Below are positions 50,731 through 62,397 of a stretch of DNA of 64,000 bases, one piece after another. Every line of letters begins with the position of its first letter. Within the stretch, counting starts at the first letter, position 1. The notes beneath the pieces were generated by a model that was not told the DNA's origin, did no database searches, and saw only the letters and a program-made list of their open reading frames with translations. The stretch is from Sitta carolinensis (Eukaryota; Chordata; Aves; Passeriformes; Sittidae). Made by a program: the position numbers and the translations under genes. Where the stretch lies: positions 64,230,863 through 64,294,862 of the forward strand of contig CM063284.1 in the NCBI GenBank assembly GCA_032173965.1. Direction: 5' to 3'.

Positions 50731-53700
50731 GGTAACCTTGTACCATTTTACTTTCTTCACTTGTGTTTGCCAAAACTCCAGGTCAATAAAAGGTGGATGC
50801 ATTAGAGGTTCACTTCTGCCCCAGGGGCAGTACTCCCAGCAGTAAAGGACAGGACATTTAGGGATCATGGGAGTGCAAAAGGGCCATGATCAGTGCAGCA
50901 TCACCCAGCTTGTACAGAACAGAGGCAGGGATTCACATCAGTGGCAGCTCTAGACTGGCTCACACCAACATCCCTAGGCACAGACTTGCCAGCATTTCAT
51001 GTTCTGTGCAAGAATCAGGCACCAGTAACCAAAGGCTCCTTGCACTTGTGACCTCCAGTGTACCTGTATACTCTAGATCCTCATTTGACATGCTAAGCAA
51101 CTCTAGGGATCTGCAAACCTTTCCTGGAGTTCTGCTGTTTGTAACATAATGACCAAAAATCACCAGGATAATTTCTAGTCCCTGTAGCAATGTTCGTGTT
51201 CAAACTGTGCCCTATTGAGCTAAGCTGATAGGACACGCCCAGTAAGTTCCATATTCTTTATTTCTGCTAAACACAAATCCAAACTAGTACCCTCCTTTCT
51301 CTGTGTTGGACAATTCTTTCCTGGGATTTATTTAACCTTTTAAAAAGGAAAGCACTGGGGTACAGATGACTGAAAAGCAGGGCTTTTTGATCACAGGTTA
51401 TTTATTTTCTTTTTTTCAAATTTTGCTTTGGTCTAAATCTGACCACATCCGATTATTTGTGAATTCTAAAAGTTATGTCAGTTCCAGGACTGCTCAATGA
51501 ACCAGGCAGTCTTAACAGTTTGTCCAAGGATGGAAACCTTCAACATCTAACATCCTTTCCTGGGACATGCCCCATGAAACGTTTGCTCTTAGCAAAGGTT
51601 TATGGGATCTCAGATGTTGTGAACAGAACAGCTGTGGCTTAACAGAGTGCTGTCTCCTTGCTGCCTGGAATGCCCTGGACCCCACTGACATCGACTACAG
51701 TCACAGCAGCAGGACTGAGGAGTACTAAATTGAGAAGCTGAAAGCAGTTTATTAGTGTAATTATTCTTGTTGATTAATTGTGGAATGTTGCCTGTGTGCC
51801 TAAAGCAGGAAGACCCTTTCTTGTTGAAATTGCTGCCCCCAGAAGGCTGTCATGGACAAGAATACAACACACAGAACATTCAAGTCCATTTAAAAACCAG
51901 CCAGTCCCAGCCAAAGGCAGTGGGTGTGATTCTGCACTGCTGTAGACTGATGCATGCAGGTTGTATCAGGCCCTAGATTTCTCCTCTGCTTAGAAACGAT
52001 TTGTCTTTCACATTCCTCTCCATTGGCCCTGCCTGAGTTTACATTTAAAAATAAACCCACGAATTACTAAAGTAGTAATTTGTCATGTGGAGTTACTGTT
52101 TGGTATTCCCTGTTTTTTTCCCACAAAGGACAAAACTGCTACAGCTGATATTGGCTGATATATTGAGAATTTTTGTGCTATCTAAGAGGAATAAAAGCCA
52201 AATACCAATTAAGTCACTTTGGAAGCACACAAATGTGTCTAAGCTTCTCTGCTGATGAAGCTGACCAGACAGTTTTGCAGATTTGTCTCTCTGTGTCATA
52301 GTCCTGCTGCTGCACAGCAGTGAGTTGAAGTGGCAAAACCTGTACTGTTGACCAACACATCAAATACTTGTTACACCACTGTGTAGAAGATTTACAGACT
52401 AAGAAAACTAAGTCATAATAAATTAATGTCTTTCTGTAGCTAGGTAGGAGGAGAGGTTTGAACCCTGAAAATATCAAATTATTAGAGGGACATAAATGTA
52501 GTGATTTCAGAGAAAAATCTCACTTATTGTCTCTACAGCCAGTCAGAAAATACTTGCAGAGAAAATACTGGATTAAGGTGCAGTAGGGTAAAAAAATTAT
52601 ATTTTATATATACTTAAATAAAAAAGATTTCTCAGCCTAATCTGAACACTGATTCCATCCAGGCTATGAATAAAGAGTTACTGAAAAACACAGGCCTTTC
52701 CTAAACTGCATACATACAAAAAAGAGGACAAACTTAAAGTCTTCTTTACAGATTTTGAAAATACAAAAAAAAATGGAAATTACAGTTAATCAAAAACTAC
52801 TTCAGTTCTAGAATCACGGCCACTAATAGCAGAAATGCTGGTGATCTTATTCCTGTAGATAGGATGGGATTCTGCTCATCAGCTTTAAACTGTCAAGGTA
52901 GGAATGTTGTGTAAGGTGTTTTTCTACAGTAATAGCCAGTACCTCTGGAGTCCATTTCTTCACATCTATTAATGTCTTCTAACATATAGTCATCTAATAT
53001 TTATAATATGTGGAAAGAATTCCTCAGGGACATCTCTTTCTTCACTTACAGTGGAGGGAATCAAGTCTCAGCTGAGAGCAGATGTGGTTGCTATCCATGA
53101 CAATCTTTCATCCCTTGAAAGGATGAAATGTGGGATGAGACTGTGCTATGCTGTTTGCAGAGATAATGGCTGTGTCTGTGTTAGTGTTGTAGCTCACAGT
53201 GGGACTGTATTTCTCCTTCAAATCAGCCCCATTTACTATGTGGTGTTTTCACATCATAGAGCAGCTTAAGGTGTACAAAGTGGGTATCTTTCTGATGAAG
53301 TTAAGTGGAAGATAAACTCCCAGGAAGCATCTAAGCCACAATTTACAGCTAGTCCCAGAACCCCCCCCATTGCATGTACACTGTGAATGTCAAGGCCTCA
53401 GCACCAACTGTTTTGCTCTGCAGAACCATTCCTATTAGGCTGCACTGCTTGCCAAGGCATACAAAGACACCTGATTCAGATCAATTCCATGTTTCAAGCT
53501 TTCCCCTTAAAAATACAATGTAAATATGATGGAGATTTTATGTAAATATAAAGGAGAAACTAACACAACTGTACACCATGGGATAAAGGTTGTACTCATG
53601 CTGTTAGGGTTGCAGCTGAGTAAAATGAAGGGGCTGTTGATCCCAAATTCTCTGAGTTTTCTTTTGCTGCTCCTACATCAAAGGTTGCCATGCCCTCATT

Positions 53701-56700
53701 TTGCATAACTTAGAAGGGTATTTGTTCTTTTGACATGTTTTTTTCATAATAGGTCAGGTTGATTTAAACACTGTAATAGTGAGGTCTGAATTGTCTTGCC
53801 ATCAACATAAAAATCCTTTGGTAAACAATCTCGCCCCTCAAAACTATGTAGGATTAGCTTAAAAATACATAAGATCTTTGAAAACTATGTTTTTATTTAC
53901 CTGCTGTGTTTTGTGCCTCTGTGATTCATGTTAGCAGGTTTCTGGGCAACAGTGGTCCTGAGAAAATACCCATTTTCCTAAACTAAAGCTGAGATTTTCA
54001 AGTAATCACTGGCTCAAGCAGCCAAAATTTAAGCAAGTCATTCAGTTTAGTGTGACTTTACAGGCAGATTTCAAACATCCCAAAAACCAAAACTTTGGCC
54101 ATTCTCCTGAACTGAATGTCCCTGTGCCCCAGTCCTATTAAGCCTGTCATCTGGAGAATTTCTTGTGTGGGTAATGCAAATATGTGAAGGAGAAATCTGT
54201 GTAGTGTGGTCTGTTGGAATAGTGGTATTCTAGGCCATTTTATGAGACTGGGCAGAGACTGTAAAGTCTCTGAAGCCAAAGCCTAAGGCAGTTCATGTTG
54301 TATGCTGGAACTTTTTTGGAGTATTTTGGCTAATCATGGCAATAGTCTTACTACTCTTGATTCTATAATAATAATTATACAATATTATAAGCTGGCTGGT
54401 TGTCTAGTTATTTGTATTTAAAATGACAATCTGGTTTTAATCATTATTTAAAAAGGAAAAAAGGATACTGGGAATTACTTCTGATATTTGTCAGTTGTGC
54501 CCATGTCGCATTTTTAAGCATTTCAGCAAAACTGATATTATAATAGAAATGGCATTTATAAAGAGACTCTTAAATTTCTGTTAAACAACTGTGCTGTGTC
54601 TTAAATGACAAGAAATTTTATCTTGCACATGCCAAAGGCATGCTAAAGATTTTTCCAACAGTTCTGATTCATCTCCTGGAATTCAGTTTTTTTAGAGATA
54701 CAATATAGACAATAATTTTATTGTCAGCTGCTTTAATATTCATTGCAATAAAACGATTATTCTTCTAGAACCCTCAGCACTACTGTTTCTGCATTGTAAA
54801 GCCAAACAAGACTGATTACTGCCAGAATTAATGAACCTTTCTATACCCATATGCCATGTACACTGTAATTCATCTGCAGTTGAATCACTAACTAAAAATT
54901 CAGAACTGAGACAGAACTCAATCAAGTGATTTCTTGCAGGCTGTGTTCCTTTGTCTAAGCCTTACACAGAAACCTGGATGACAAGAAGCTTACACACACA
55001 CATTTTGTGCAGCCATTGCAGAACAAGAAGAGTGCAGAGTGAAGGGAAGGCAGACTTTGCAGCCCTGCCAGGACCTCTCACATGGGACAGAGCTGAGCAA
55101 AAGCCTTAAGCCCACGCTGGTGTCACTGCAGTGCCTAAGGAATGATTACTTTGAGCAACTTTCCTTAGCAATACATATTTCTCCTTTAAAACTTGCACAG
55201 GTTCTGTGAAATTAAGTTAATCCACTACATTTTCATAAACATTTTTTATAAATATTTAATCAATGGATATATTAAGTCCTGTGTTCTGAGGGACAGAAAT
55301 AATCTCTGTACCACTGACAGAAGATCCTCAGAAAAGTGAGAGCTTTTCTAGAAGGAATAGGAAGAGGTGTGGGTCACCGTGGTCATTCAGAAAAATGTTT
55401 GACCCTAATTTTGCCTTCTCATCTATAGATATCAAAGTATTCTACAAAATACAACAGCTATGTTAGCACCATTTTATATCTAGGAATTCGAAGCACAGAA
55501 AGCTAACCCAGCTTTCCTGAAACCTGATGACAAATTGGTGGGAGAGCTGCAAAGAGAACCCCCATTTAAGGACTCCCACTTCTGTGCACTATCCACAGAA
55601 ATGTGCTGCCTCCCAGTGCTGTCTAGATATACCAGGCATCTGTGGAGCTGTATTTTTAGCCCTGATATTCTCTTTGTCTGGAATTGGGCCATGAAGATTC
55701 ACAGTAAGCTAAGGACTGTAAATATCCCTCAGACTTTATGGGAGGAAAACTGGCATAATATCAAAGCAGAACAAGCACTTTCTTAAATTTCAGTTTTGTC
55801 AACTACTGTCATACTTGAAAGATTTCCCTGAAAAATAAGAAAATACCCAACCAGCTGCAGCATGTTGTAAACAAGCAAAAATTAGAAAGGAGAATTTCTG
55901 CAGACTTTATCATGTTATGGCAACAAAGTCATATTTTAAGAACTACAAATCATAGAGGTTTCAGGGCTTTTTCAAACTAATGACTTATGCTGGTCATTAA
56001 GTCATCAACAAAAAATCTTTTCATTTCCCAGTAATACTGTAAATATTTGTTTTCTCCCAACCCATCTTGTTGTAGGGGAAGATAACACATCCCCATTTCT
56101 TTCAGATGCATAATCAAAATTACCCTACCACTAAAATGTTCAGACTCTGTAGGTGGATCGAAATACTTTTCGAAATGCAGAACTACTTTTTGACATGTTT
56201 CTGAAGTGTCTTTGAGCCATGTTGATCCATTGCAAACATGCTTATTCTCAGGTGACATAAAATTCTCTAATGCTGAGGTCTTCTGGAAGGGTGACAAGAA
56301 AGACCTTAAGATGACAGAGATCAAGCAGGACATATGCACCCATCATCTTGCGTGTGTCATGGCAGCATTAGTGCTCCAGATCATGAGGATTAGTTGTCTC
56401 CAGCAAGCACATCACAAATAGTCCTGGAAAGATGAGAAAAAATGCAGAGTTCTGCCACATCCTGAGTGATTTCCAAGTGAAGTGCCATGGAGAATCAGAA
56501 TGGTGCACTGTCTTTGGTGGGACATTGTATGGGTTCAGCGAGCATACTTTTGCAAAATTACAGGATTGCAAAGTGCAGCAGTTGTTTTGCTTGTAAGCTG
56601 ATGACTCCATGTCCCTCAGTCTGCTGTTTTCTGGGTAGAATAATTTTTCACAGTGAATTAGTGCTCTAAATTAGTTTTTCTGAGACACTGGACCAGTGTG

Positions 56701-57370
56701 CTTAGCATTCACTGTGTACAGGAAAGAGTTTGGATGGCTTCTGCATTCATGTTGCTTTTCTCTTTGCTGCCGACACTATTCCTTCCACTCAGCAGTCATT
56801 CCCATGGATACCATTCATTTCTGATTAACCCAGGAGAACTTCCTCAAACCATGGCTTGCAGGCAGTATATTTCCCATGAAATCCTCCCACAGTACTTGCA
56901 GCCAAAACATTAAAATGTACCAGTAAGGAAAGGTAAAATTAATCTTCCCTACAGTGTTTTACTTTTTCAGTCTTGTTGCAGATGACAACAGGCAGCTAAC
57001 AAAGTAGTTTGTGTCTCTTGGGAAGAACAACTTGGTTAATAAAATGAAAAACTCAAGCATCTGAAGAAGTTCCAGGGATAGCAGATGAAAATGACAATCA
57101 TTCTGCTAACTCTGATCTATGGGCTCGATATGGGTCTTAATCTGGGCAGCATGTGAAAATGTTGCAGTGCTGAGAACAATTTTTGCTACAACACATTATT
57201 AATACTTAATGTCTGTGCATTTTATCACTGCAACTATAATTAAATTGTTACTGTAATGTAGAAATTTATGATGACCTTTCTTTATGGATGTTAAATCAGT
57301 AGGCAAGGAGGACAATATTAAACCACATGGTGCTTTTGGACCACCCGCTGTTAACAGCAGGGTCTCCTTA

Positions 57371-57465
57371 TCCCTTCCCTTCCCTTCCCTTCCCTTCCCT
57401 TCCCTTCCCTTCCCTTCCCTTCCCTTCCCTTCCCTTCCCTTCCCTTCCCTTCCCTTCCCTTCCCT
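57371..57465 (+). repeat. (TCCCT)19 pentanucleotide microsatellite
   Basis: Nineteen perfect copies of TCCCT span 95 bp of CAP2 intron 4, followed by degenerate C/T sequence and a 27-T run. The array ends 87 bp before the exon 5 acceptor. Pure polypyrimidine/polypurine arrays of this kind can form triplex (H-DNA) structures. Confidence 0.96.
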
Positions 57466-57501
57466 TCCTTTTTCTTTCCTTTGTCTTTCCTTTCTTTTTT
57501 C

Positions 57502-57552
57502 TTTCCACTAATTTCTTTTTTTTTTTTTTTTTTTTTTTTTTTCTCTTCTCAG
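57502..57552 (+). promoter_or_regulatory. CAP2: Exon 5 3' splice site: branch-point candidate, T27 tract and AG
   Basis: A good branch-point match, cactaat (57,506-57,512), is followed by T27 (57,516-57,542), ctcttctc and AG at 57,551-57,552. No AG occurs between the candidate branch A and the acceptor. This is about 40 nt from branch site to AG and a near-perfect tract for U2AF binding. The assignment follows splice-site rules and has not been measured. Confidence 0.8.
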
Positions 57553-57696
57553 AATGAGGTGGCAATGCTTCTCAAGCCAATATCAGAGAAGATTCAGGAA
57601 ATCCAGAACTTCAGAGAAAGGAACAGAGGAAGTAAAATGTTCAACCATCTCTCAGCTGTCAGTGAGAGCATCCCTGCCCTTGGGTGGATAGCAGTG
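57553..57696 (+). CDS. CAP2: CAP2 exon 5: HFD core (residues 102-149)
   Basis: A 144-nt exon of 48 codons, phase 0 on both sides, between ttctcag and GCAGTG|gtgagt. It begins [20 protein letters not shown], continues [20 protein letters not shown] and ends PALGWIAV. This is the most conserved stretch of the CAP helical folded domain. [10 protein letters not shown] with NFRERNRGS, and '[12 protein letters not shown]' rather than CAP1-like 'SESIQALGWVA', point to CAP2. The RNRGS...[11 protein letters not shown] segment is shared by both vertebrate paralogues. The acceptor sits directly after an expanded pyrimidine repeat, so exon inclusion may depend on that repeat. Confidence 0.97.
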
Positions 57697-57921
57697 GTGA
57701 GTGACACATGGGATGGTTGGGAGGGCTGTTAACAGGCTTCTGGATGGTGTGGCCCAGGATAGTTCCAAATCTTGCAGAGCTCTGCAGTCTCATCTGTATA
57801 GTTCTTCAGTCTACTACACTCAAGAAGGTAATAAACCTAGTATGTCAGGGAGGTGTCTGACTAATGTTTTACTTCCTTTCTCCTTCTGTTGTTTCCTGCT
57901 ACCTTGGGGTGATGGTCCTAG
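57697..57921 (+). other. CAP2: CAP2 intron 5 (225 bp)
   Basis: A very short intron compared with its neighbours. The donor is gtgagt; the acceptor region reads ggtgatggtcctag and lacks pyrimidines just before the AG. The real pyrimidine tract (about 57,866-57,905) follows a strong branch-point match, tgactaat (57,858-57,865). No AG lies between them and the acceptor. Confidence 0.95.
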
Positions 57922-58007
57922 TCTCCTAAACCAGGCCCTTATGTCAAGGAGATGAATGATGCTGCTACCTTTTATACTAACAGGGTATTAAAGGACTACA
58001 AGAACAG
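57922..58007 (+). CDS. CAP2: CAP2 exon 6: HFD (residues 150-177 plus two bases of codon 178)
   Basis: An 86-nt exon between gtcctag and AACAG|gtatgt. It encodes [20 protein letters not shown] followed by RVLKDYKN, and ends in phase 2 inside Ser178. '[24 protein letters not shown]' is a signature of CAP family proteins and joins directly to 'GWIAV' of exon 5. The acceptor's upstream tract is weak locally, but the exon is secured by conservation and by frame on both sides. Confidence 0.97.
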
Positions 58008-59743
58008 GTATGTTGCCAAGCTCCAGTATCCACTAGCCAGAGAACAGAGCATTAACTATACCAGTAGGGTTCACAGTGCTATCACGGAAAGTATTTTGTA
58101 AACTAAAAAGCATTTGATAAAACCTTCTTGCAGTAGTATAGTTTCCCCTCCTCACCTCTGACGTGCAGCATGCTGCAGTGAGAACAGTGAGAACCAGCAG
58201 TACTGGTTTTCACTCTCTGCACATTTTAAGATTATTTTTAATTTTTCTAGCATTCCAGCATCATGAGCTTATATGCAAATGCCTTTTTACATAGCGATGT
58301 GTGGCTGCTGTGCATCCTCCTCTCATTTGTGCTCTCATACTGTTGCTGTTCTTGCTCTTGGCTTGAAAATGTGTATTTAGGTGGTAGATATATACAGCTT
58401 CAAATTCCATAGCTCCTAATTTGATTTTTCTTCACTGTTTTTTACCACTTGGCAGTTCTTAAAGAGCACAAGGAATTAAGAGAAAAAGTTCCCTGAATGA
58501 TGTCTATGCACTGGTGGAAAAAGAGAAAAAACCCAGGTCCTTCTTACATCCTCTTTGAAAAGTCATGTATAAATCTAGTTGACTTGGTGCTTTTGAAAGC
58601 CAGATTTTGGCTCTTGATTTTTATATCCCATTGAAGAATGGTATTTGCTATTGAATTTTTCTTCTTTAGTAAGGAAAACTTCAAATATTAAAACCTTTCA
58701 CATGTATTTATATTTATTGCATATGTATAAATATATATTTGTGCTATATATAGTATGTTATTTTTATATAGCATATTATATATTGTATATTATATATATA
58801 ATATTATATATTATTCCTAAAGCCCGAGTTTACCTATTGAAGGTAGTAACTGATGCAGGGGTAACTGATGATTTTTACAACATGGCATCAGTAGTTACAG
58901 TGGAGGAAAAAATGTCTCACATAATGGAGTACATTATTTAGGTATTTAATTCTTCATTGAATGAGGAATTCTTTTCCTGTTTTCCACTGAATCAGGCCAC
59001 AGTATCTTCCAAAGTATGGTAGGCTCTCCCTTGACTTCAGTAGGCTTTGGATTAAACCTGTTGACCCAGGCCCTCTGCATTATTAAGGATCAAATTCCAA
59101 GGAAGTAAATAGAAGGCAGACACACAAATCCTTGTAAGCCAACACTATTCACTAATAATTTGTTATAACTATGGACTTCATCTTACAAGCAGTTTCTCTC
59201 TACGTATTTCCTGGTTTCATTTATAGCCCCATTGGAGGACTAACGATAACGATTCTAAAGCCAGCCTGTGACATGTATTTCAAAAATTCTTGATGTATCA
59301 ATATTTTAGTCTGATGTCTGTAACATGACCCAGTATTGCCCTGGCCATATTTCAACGTGGCAGCCAGAATATCTTACAGAATACATGGATATTTAATTTT
59401 CCAAAGTCCAGCCAAATTGAGTCTGGGTACCTGCTGCATAGCTCAATGTGCCTTTAGTGCTTTCTCAGTTGACTTTCAGCTTGAGAAGAATGGTGAAACA
59501 CACTTCTAGCAGGAAGCACTCTCTGCTGGAGGCATCCTTTACCCTTGTTTGTCCTCTAAAGGAACCAGAAGCTTTCCCGTGTAGTAGCTTCAGTCTTTGC
59601 AGCACTGGGATGCTTGGCTGCATGCTAACTGATTTGTCCATGGCTTTAAGGCAGACATTGGCCTTTACCTGCTTTAAGCAAGAGCAGCACTGCTCTCTGT
59701 TTTTAAGTATATTCACACATAAATATTGCCTCTCTTTTTACAG
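58008..59743 (+). other. CAP2: CAP2 intron 6 (1,736 bp)
   Basis: From gtatgt at 58,008 to cttttt-acag ending at 59,743. It contains an AT-rich, partly self-complementary stretch at about 58,720-58,815 made mostly of TATA/ATAT motifs. Nothing else recognisable was seen. Confidence 0.93.
58720..58815. repeat. AT-rich TATA-type low-complexity tract
   Basis: About 95 bp composed almost only of A and T, with repeated atatata/tatata blocks and short dyads, in intron 6. Such tracts can extrude cruciforms and vary in length; here it is only a sequence-composition call. Confidence 0.8.
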
Positions 59744-59849
59744 TGACACACGCCATGTTGATTGGGTGAAGTCATATCTGAACATCTGGTCTGAGCTTCA
59801 AGCTTATATCAAAGAGCATCACACCACAGGTCTCACCTGGAGTAAAACT
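59744..59849 (+). CDS. CAP2: CAP2 exon 7: end of the HFD (residues 178-213)
   Basis: A 106-nt exon between ctctttttacag and AAAACT|gtaagt. With two bases from exon 6 it encodes [20 protein letters not shown] and then [16 protein letters not shown], ending in phase 0. '[27 protein letters not shown]' is the terminal helix region of the CAP helical folded domain; [12 protein letters not shown] and [12 protein letters not shown] favour CAP2 over CAP1. In vertebrate CAP2 the next residues start the proline-rich linker, for which no exon was found before the window ends. An open frame that begins about 300 bp earlier is mostly intronic, because a standard acceptor interrupts it. Confidence 0.97.
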
Positions 59850-60817
59850 GTAAGTACTCTTTCTTTCTTCAAGAAGAACCATAAAAAGCCAGTGACCAGT
59901 TTGGCTTTTAATGCAGGATATTAGCTCAGGAAAAATAAATATCTAGGAACAGAAGTCATGGTCCATGGATTTCCTAACCAAGCCAATAAATGTTTGAAAT
60001 ATAGGTGGAGATGTTCAGGCCATTGTGGTACAGGTTTGGAGGAAGAGAAAAGAATTACTTGAAATTATTATAGCCATAACCCTCTGCTGCAGAAGGTAAA
60101 AAGAGGCAGACACAGTTCTCCATGCCTGTGGAAGGTAGGAACAAGACAAAATGCAAAAAATTAAAGGACATGTCAGACCAAAGGAAAACTGAGGAAGCAT
60201 GTCATGCAAAGGAGAAGGATGGTGGGAAGAATCTGAACAAAGAGAGAGATTTAATAACAGGGAAGACAAAGTCAAGGGATACATAACTTTGTTGATGGTT
60301 AGCTTTATCAAACTATTATTTTAGATATACAGAAATAACTTCTGGAAACTGAGAGAGTAAATATAACTTCATACCTAATTATTTATGCTCCTTATATAAC
60401 CTACTTCTGTGTGTTATATCCGAGATGATAGCGATGAATATTTTCCTCTAAAAGAGGTGTAAACATGAAAAATAATTTTATGTTGGATATAAATGTAAGA
60501 CTTTATGTCCACCATCTACATTGATACAGTGTTCTATTTTACTTTAATAACGTGCTCATGTTTATTATCAAATTACAAAAACTGCTGAAATATATTTGAA
60601 ATGTAATTAGCCTGCTCTTTACTGGTACCATCTCCTAAACCTACCATATACTTGCACATGCAGTCTTTCACACCAAATTTATAATTTCTTAGGTGTACAG
60701 AAATATCATCATTTTTAAATGAATGACTATTCAGAGGACTAATACAGGCCACAATGTAGTTCTCAAACAGTTTCAAGAACTTGGGAACATAGGAAAGTGA
60801 AGTAGAATTTTCAGATT

Positions 60818-60858
60818 AATGGCCTTCCAATCCAAACCATTCTGTGATTCTGTGAAGT
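60818..60858 (+). mobile_element. CR1 LINE 3'-terminal fragment
   Basis: About 40 bp ending in 'ccattctgtgattctgtgaa', the terminal octamer-like repeat of avian CR1, preceded by 'ggccttccaatccaaa'. It ends only about 30 bp before the start of the next CR1 piece. Confidence 0.75.
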
Positions 60859-60886
60859 GTAGAATAACACTTTTAACACGGAATAA

Positions 60887-61288
60887 AAGCTGGAACACCT
60901 TTCCTGTGAAGATAGGCCAAGAGAGTTGGGATTTTTTTCAGCCTGGAGAAGAGAAGGCTTCAAAGAGACCTTTTTGTAACTTTGCAATATATAAAGTGGG
61001 CTTGTGAGAAGGACATTACCAAGGCTTTTAATGACAAGACAGGGGCAATAGTTTTAAATTGAAAGACTGAAGATAAGGAAGAAATTCTTTATTGTGAGGG
61101 TGATGACACACTGGAACAGATTGCCCAGAGAAGCTGTAGATGTCTCATCCCTGGAAGTGTTCAAGACCAGGATGGGTGGGACTCTGATCAATCTAGTCTA
61201 TGAAATGTGTCCCTGCCCATGGCAGGGGGTTTGAACTGGATGATCTTCAAGGACCCTTCCAATCCAAACCTTTCTCTGATTCCATGGT
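60887..61288 (+). mobile_element. CR1 LINE, 5'-truncated, sense orientation
   Basis: Contains the typical order of CR1 3' blocks: 'gcctggagaagagaaggctt', 'aagacaggggcaatag', 'aagaaattctttattgtgag', 'actggaacagattgcccaga', 'catccctggaagtgttcaag' and 'tgaactggatgatcttcaag'. It ends in 'cccttccaatccaaacc...ctctgattcc'. No intact ORF. It lies in CAP2 intron 7, same orientation as the gene. Confidence 0.93.
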
Positions 61289-61762
61289 ACCTGGAAAAGC
61301 TATTTTCTCTCCCCCTCTATGGAGTTTATAACCATGTAAGAGAATGTAGGTTACTTGTGCTCAGCAAAAGACTGCAGATTTCTCTTCATACCGTTCATGA
61401 GATATTGTACAAGGCCTTTCAGTTCTCAAGTATTTGAGTGCAAGTTCAAACATGTGAGAGAACCATGATGTGCATGTGCATCTTAGTCTGAAGCAATGCA
61501 AAAGTTGCATTGTTTGAACATGACAAATTAGTAGACTGTAATTATTGGCTACATTGTAGGTTTTCATGCTAAAAATTTTAAATATTAAATATGATTCTTT
61601 TATTTAGTACAAACTTTCACATTTGGTACATCATACTCTATTATGATCAGTGAATGTGAGAAGACCAAATGATTTTTAAATTATTATTACATAAGGAAAG
61701 GGCATTGTAGTAATTCAGCTAATTAGCTGAATTAGCCTAAGAATCTGGGATGAAATTAGTCC

Positions 61763-62397
61763 TGTTAGTCTCGGGGTTGCTTTGGTCAGGATGACCCCTA
61801 GATATATAAATTCCACTGTCTCCAAACCCTGCTGCTGAAAGAATGAGTTGAGAGTCTTTGGCTGCTGCTCTCAGGGTTGCTTTATTGTCTCTTATCTAAG
61901 GTATTTTCTGTCTGGGCTGCCAAGGTCTTTTCAGCAGGGCAGCCCGAGGCACACACACTGCCCCAGGGGCAGGCACTGACTTTTATACTACAAACAACGT
62001 GTTAGTTATTTACAATTATGATCCTCTGTTAGACAGTTACATTCTACTCTAATCCAATCACCAAGTGCCAACATCACCAAAAAGATGGGGGTTAGGAAGA
62101 AGAAGGAAGGAGGACAGGACAATGCCCAAATCCCTCCATTTTGCCCCCTAAGCCCCTATGGTAAGATCCCCAAAATTTCCCTTTTCACTCTATAACTACT
62201 ACTATCATGTTATCTAAAATTTTGTGACTTTTAGTTCTTCATTCACAGGTGGTAATTTGTTCCATGGGTCAAAATCAAAGCCATAGGAGTCCCTGGCTGC
62301 CTGCCAGGGTCTCCTACCCCCCTGCCAGGGCTTTGAAGCCCCTTGGCTGGAGCTGGGATCATCCCGGACTGTCAGAGAGACATCCTGGGTTCTGGCA
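61763..62397 (-). mobile_element. Solo retroviral LTR, antisense to CAP2
   Basis: Read on the minus strand, the element starts TGCCAGAACCC at 62,397. It has a U3-like region, a TATA box (TATAAAA, 61,987-61,981) and, about 100 bp later, an AATAAA poly(A) signal (61,886-61,881). It ends with a U5-like region, ...GAGACTAACA. This order of TG start, TATA, AATAAA and CA end is the architecture of an LTR. The 7-mer TGTTAGT occurs at the left edge (61,763-61,769) and just outside the right edge (62,398-62,404). It may be a target-site duplication, though it overlaps the presumed terminal CA. No gag, pol or env sequence adjoins it, so it is a solo LTR left by recombination. It is probably a bird endogenous retrovirus, class not determined. 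Confidence 0.8.

Larger units (their letters stand above)
45345..57552 (+). other. CAP2: CAP2 intron 4 (12,208 bp)
   Basis: From gtaagg at 45,345 to ctcttctcag ending at 57,552. It contains A-runs (about 46,234-46,256 and 47,772-47,790), an 8-bp minisatellite (48,484-48,521) and an antisense CR1 (50,251-50,730). Its end is an extreme pyrimidine-rich block made of (TCCCT)19 and T27. A strong-looking acceptor at 53,050-53,051 has no frame-compatible exon after it. No other gene is recognised. Confidence 0.93.

Noticed and set aside
53052..53269. Exon-like segment after a strong acceptor (tcttcacttacag) with a 72-residue open frame
   Set aside because: Exon 4 ends in phase 0, and in phase 0 this segment hits a stop within eight codons. 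The open frame would need phase 1. The protein matches nothing in CAP2 and no good donor was seen.
57368..57565. Lys/Glu/Gly repeat protein on the - strand and Ser/Leu/Pro/Phe repeat proteins on the + strand
   Set aside because: They are translations of the (TCCCT)n and T27 simple repeats.
59448..59924. 158-residue open frame over exon 7
   Set aside because: Only 59,744-59,849 is conserved CAP2. The rest is intron read through the acceptor and donor, so it is not a separate gene.
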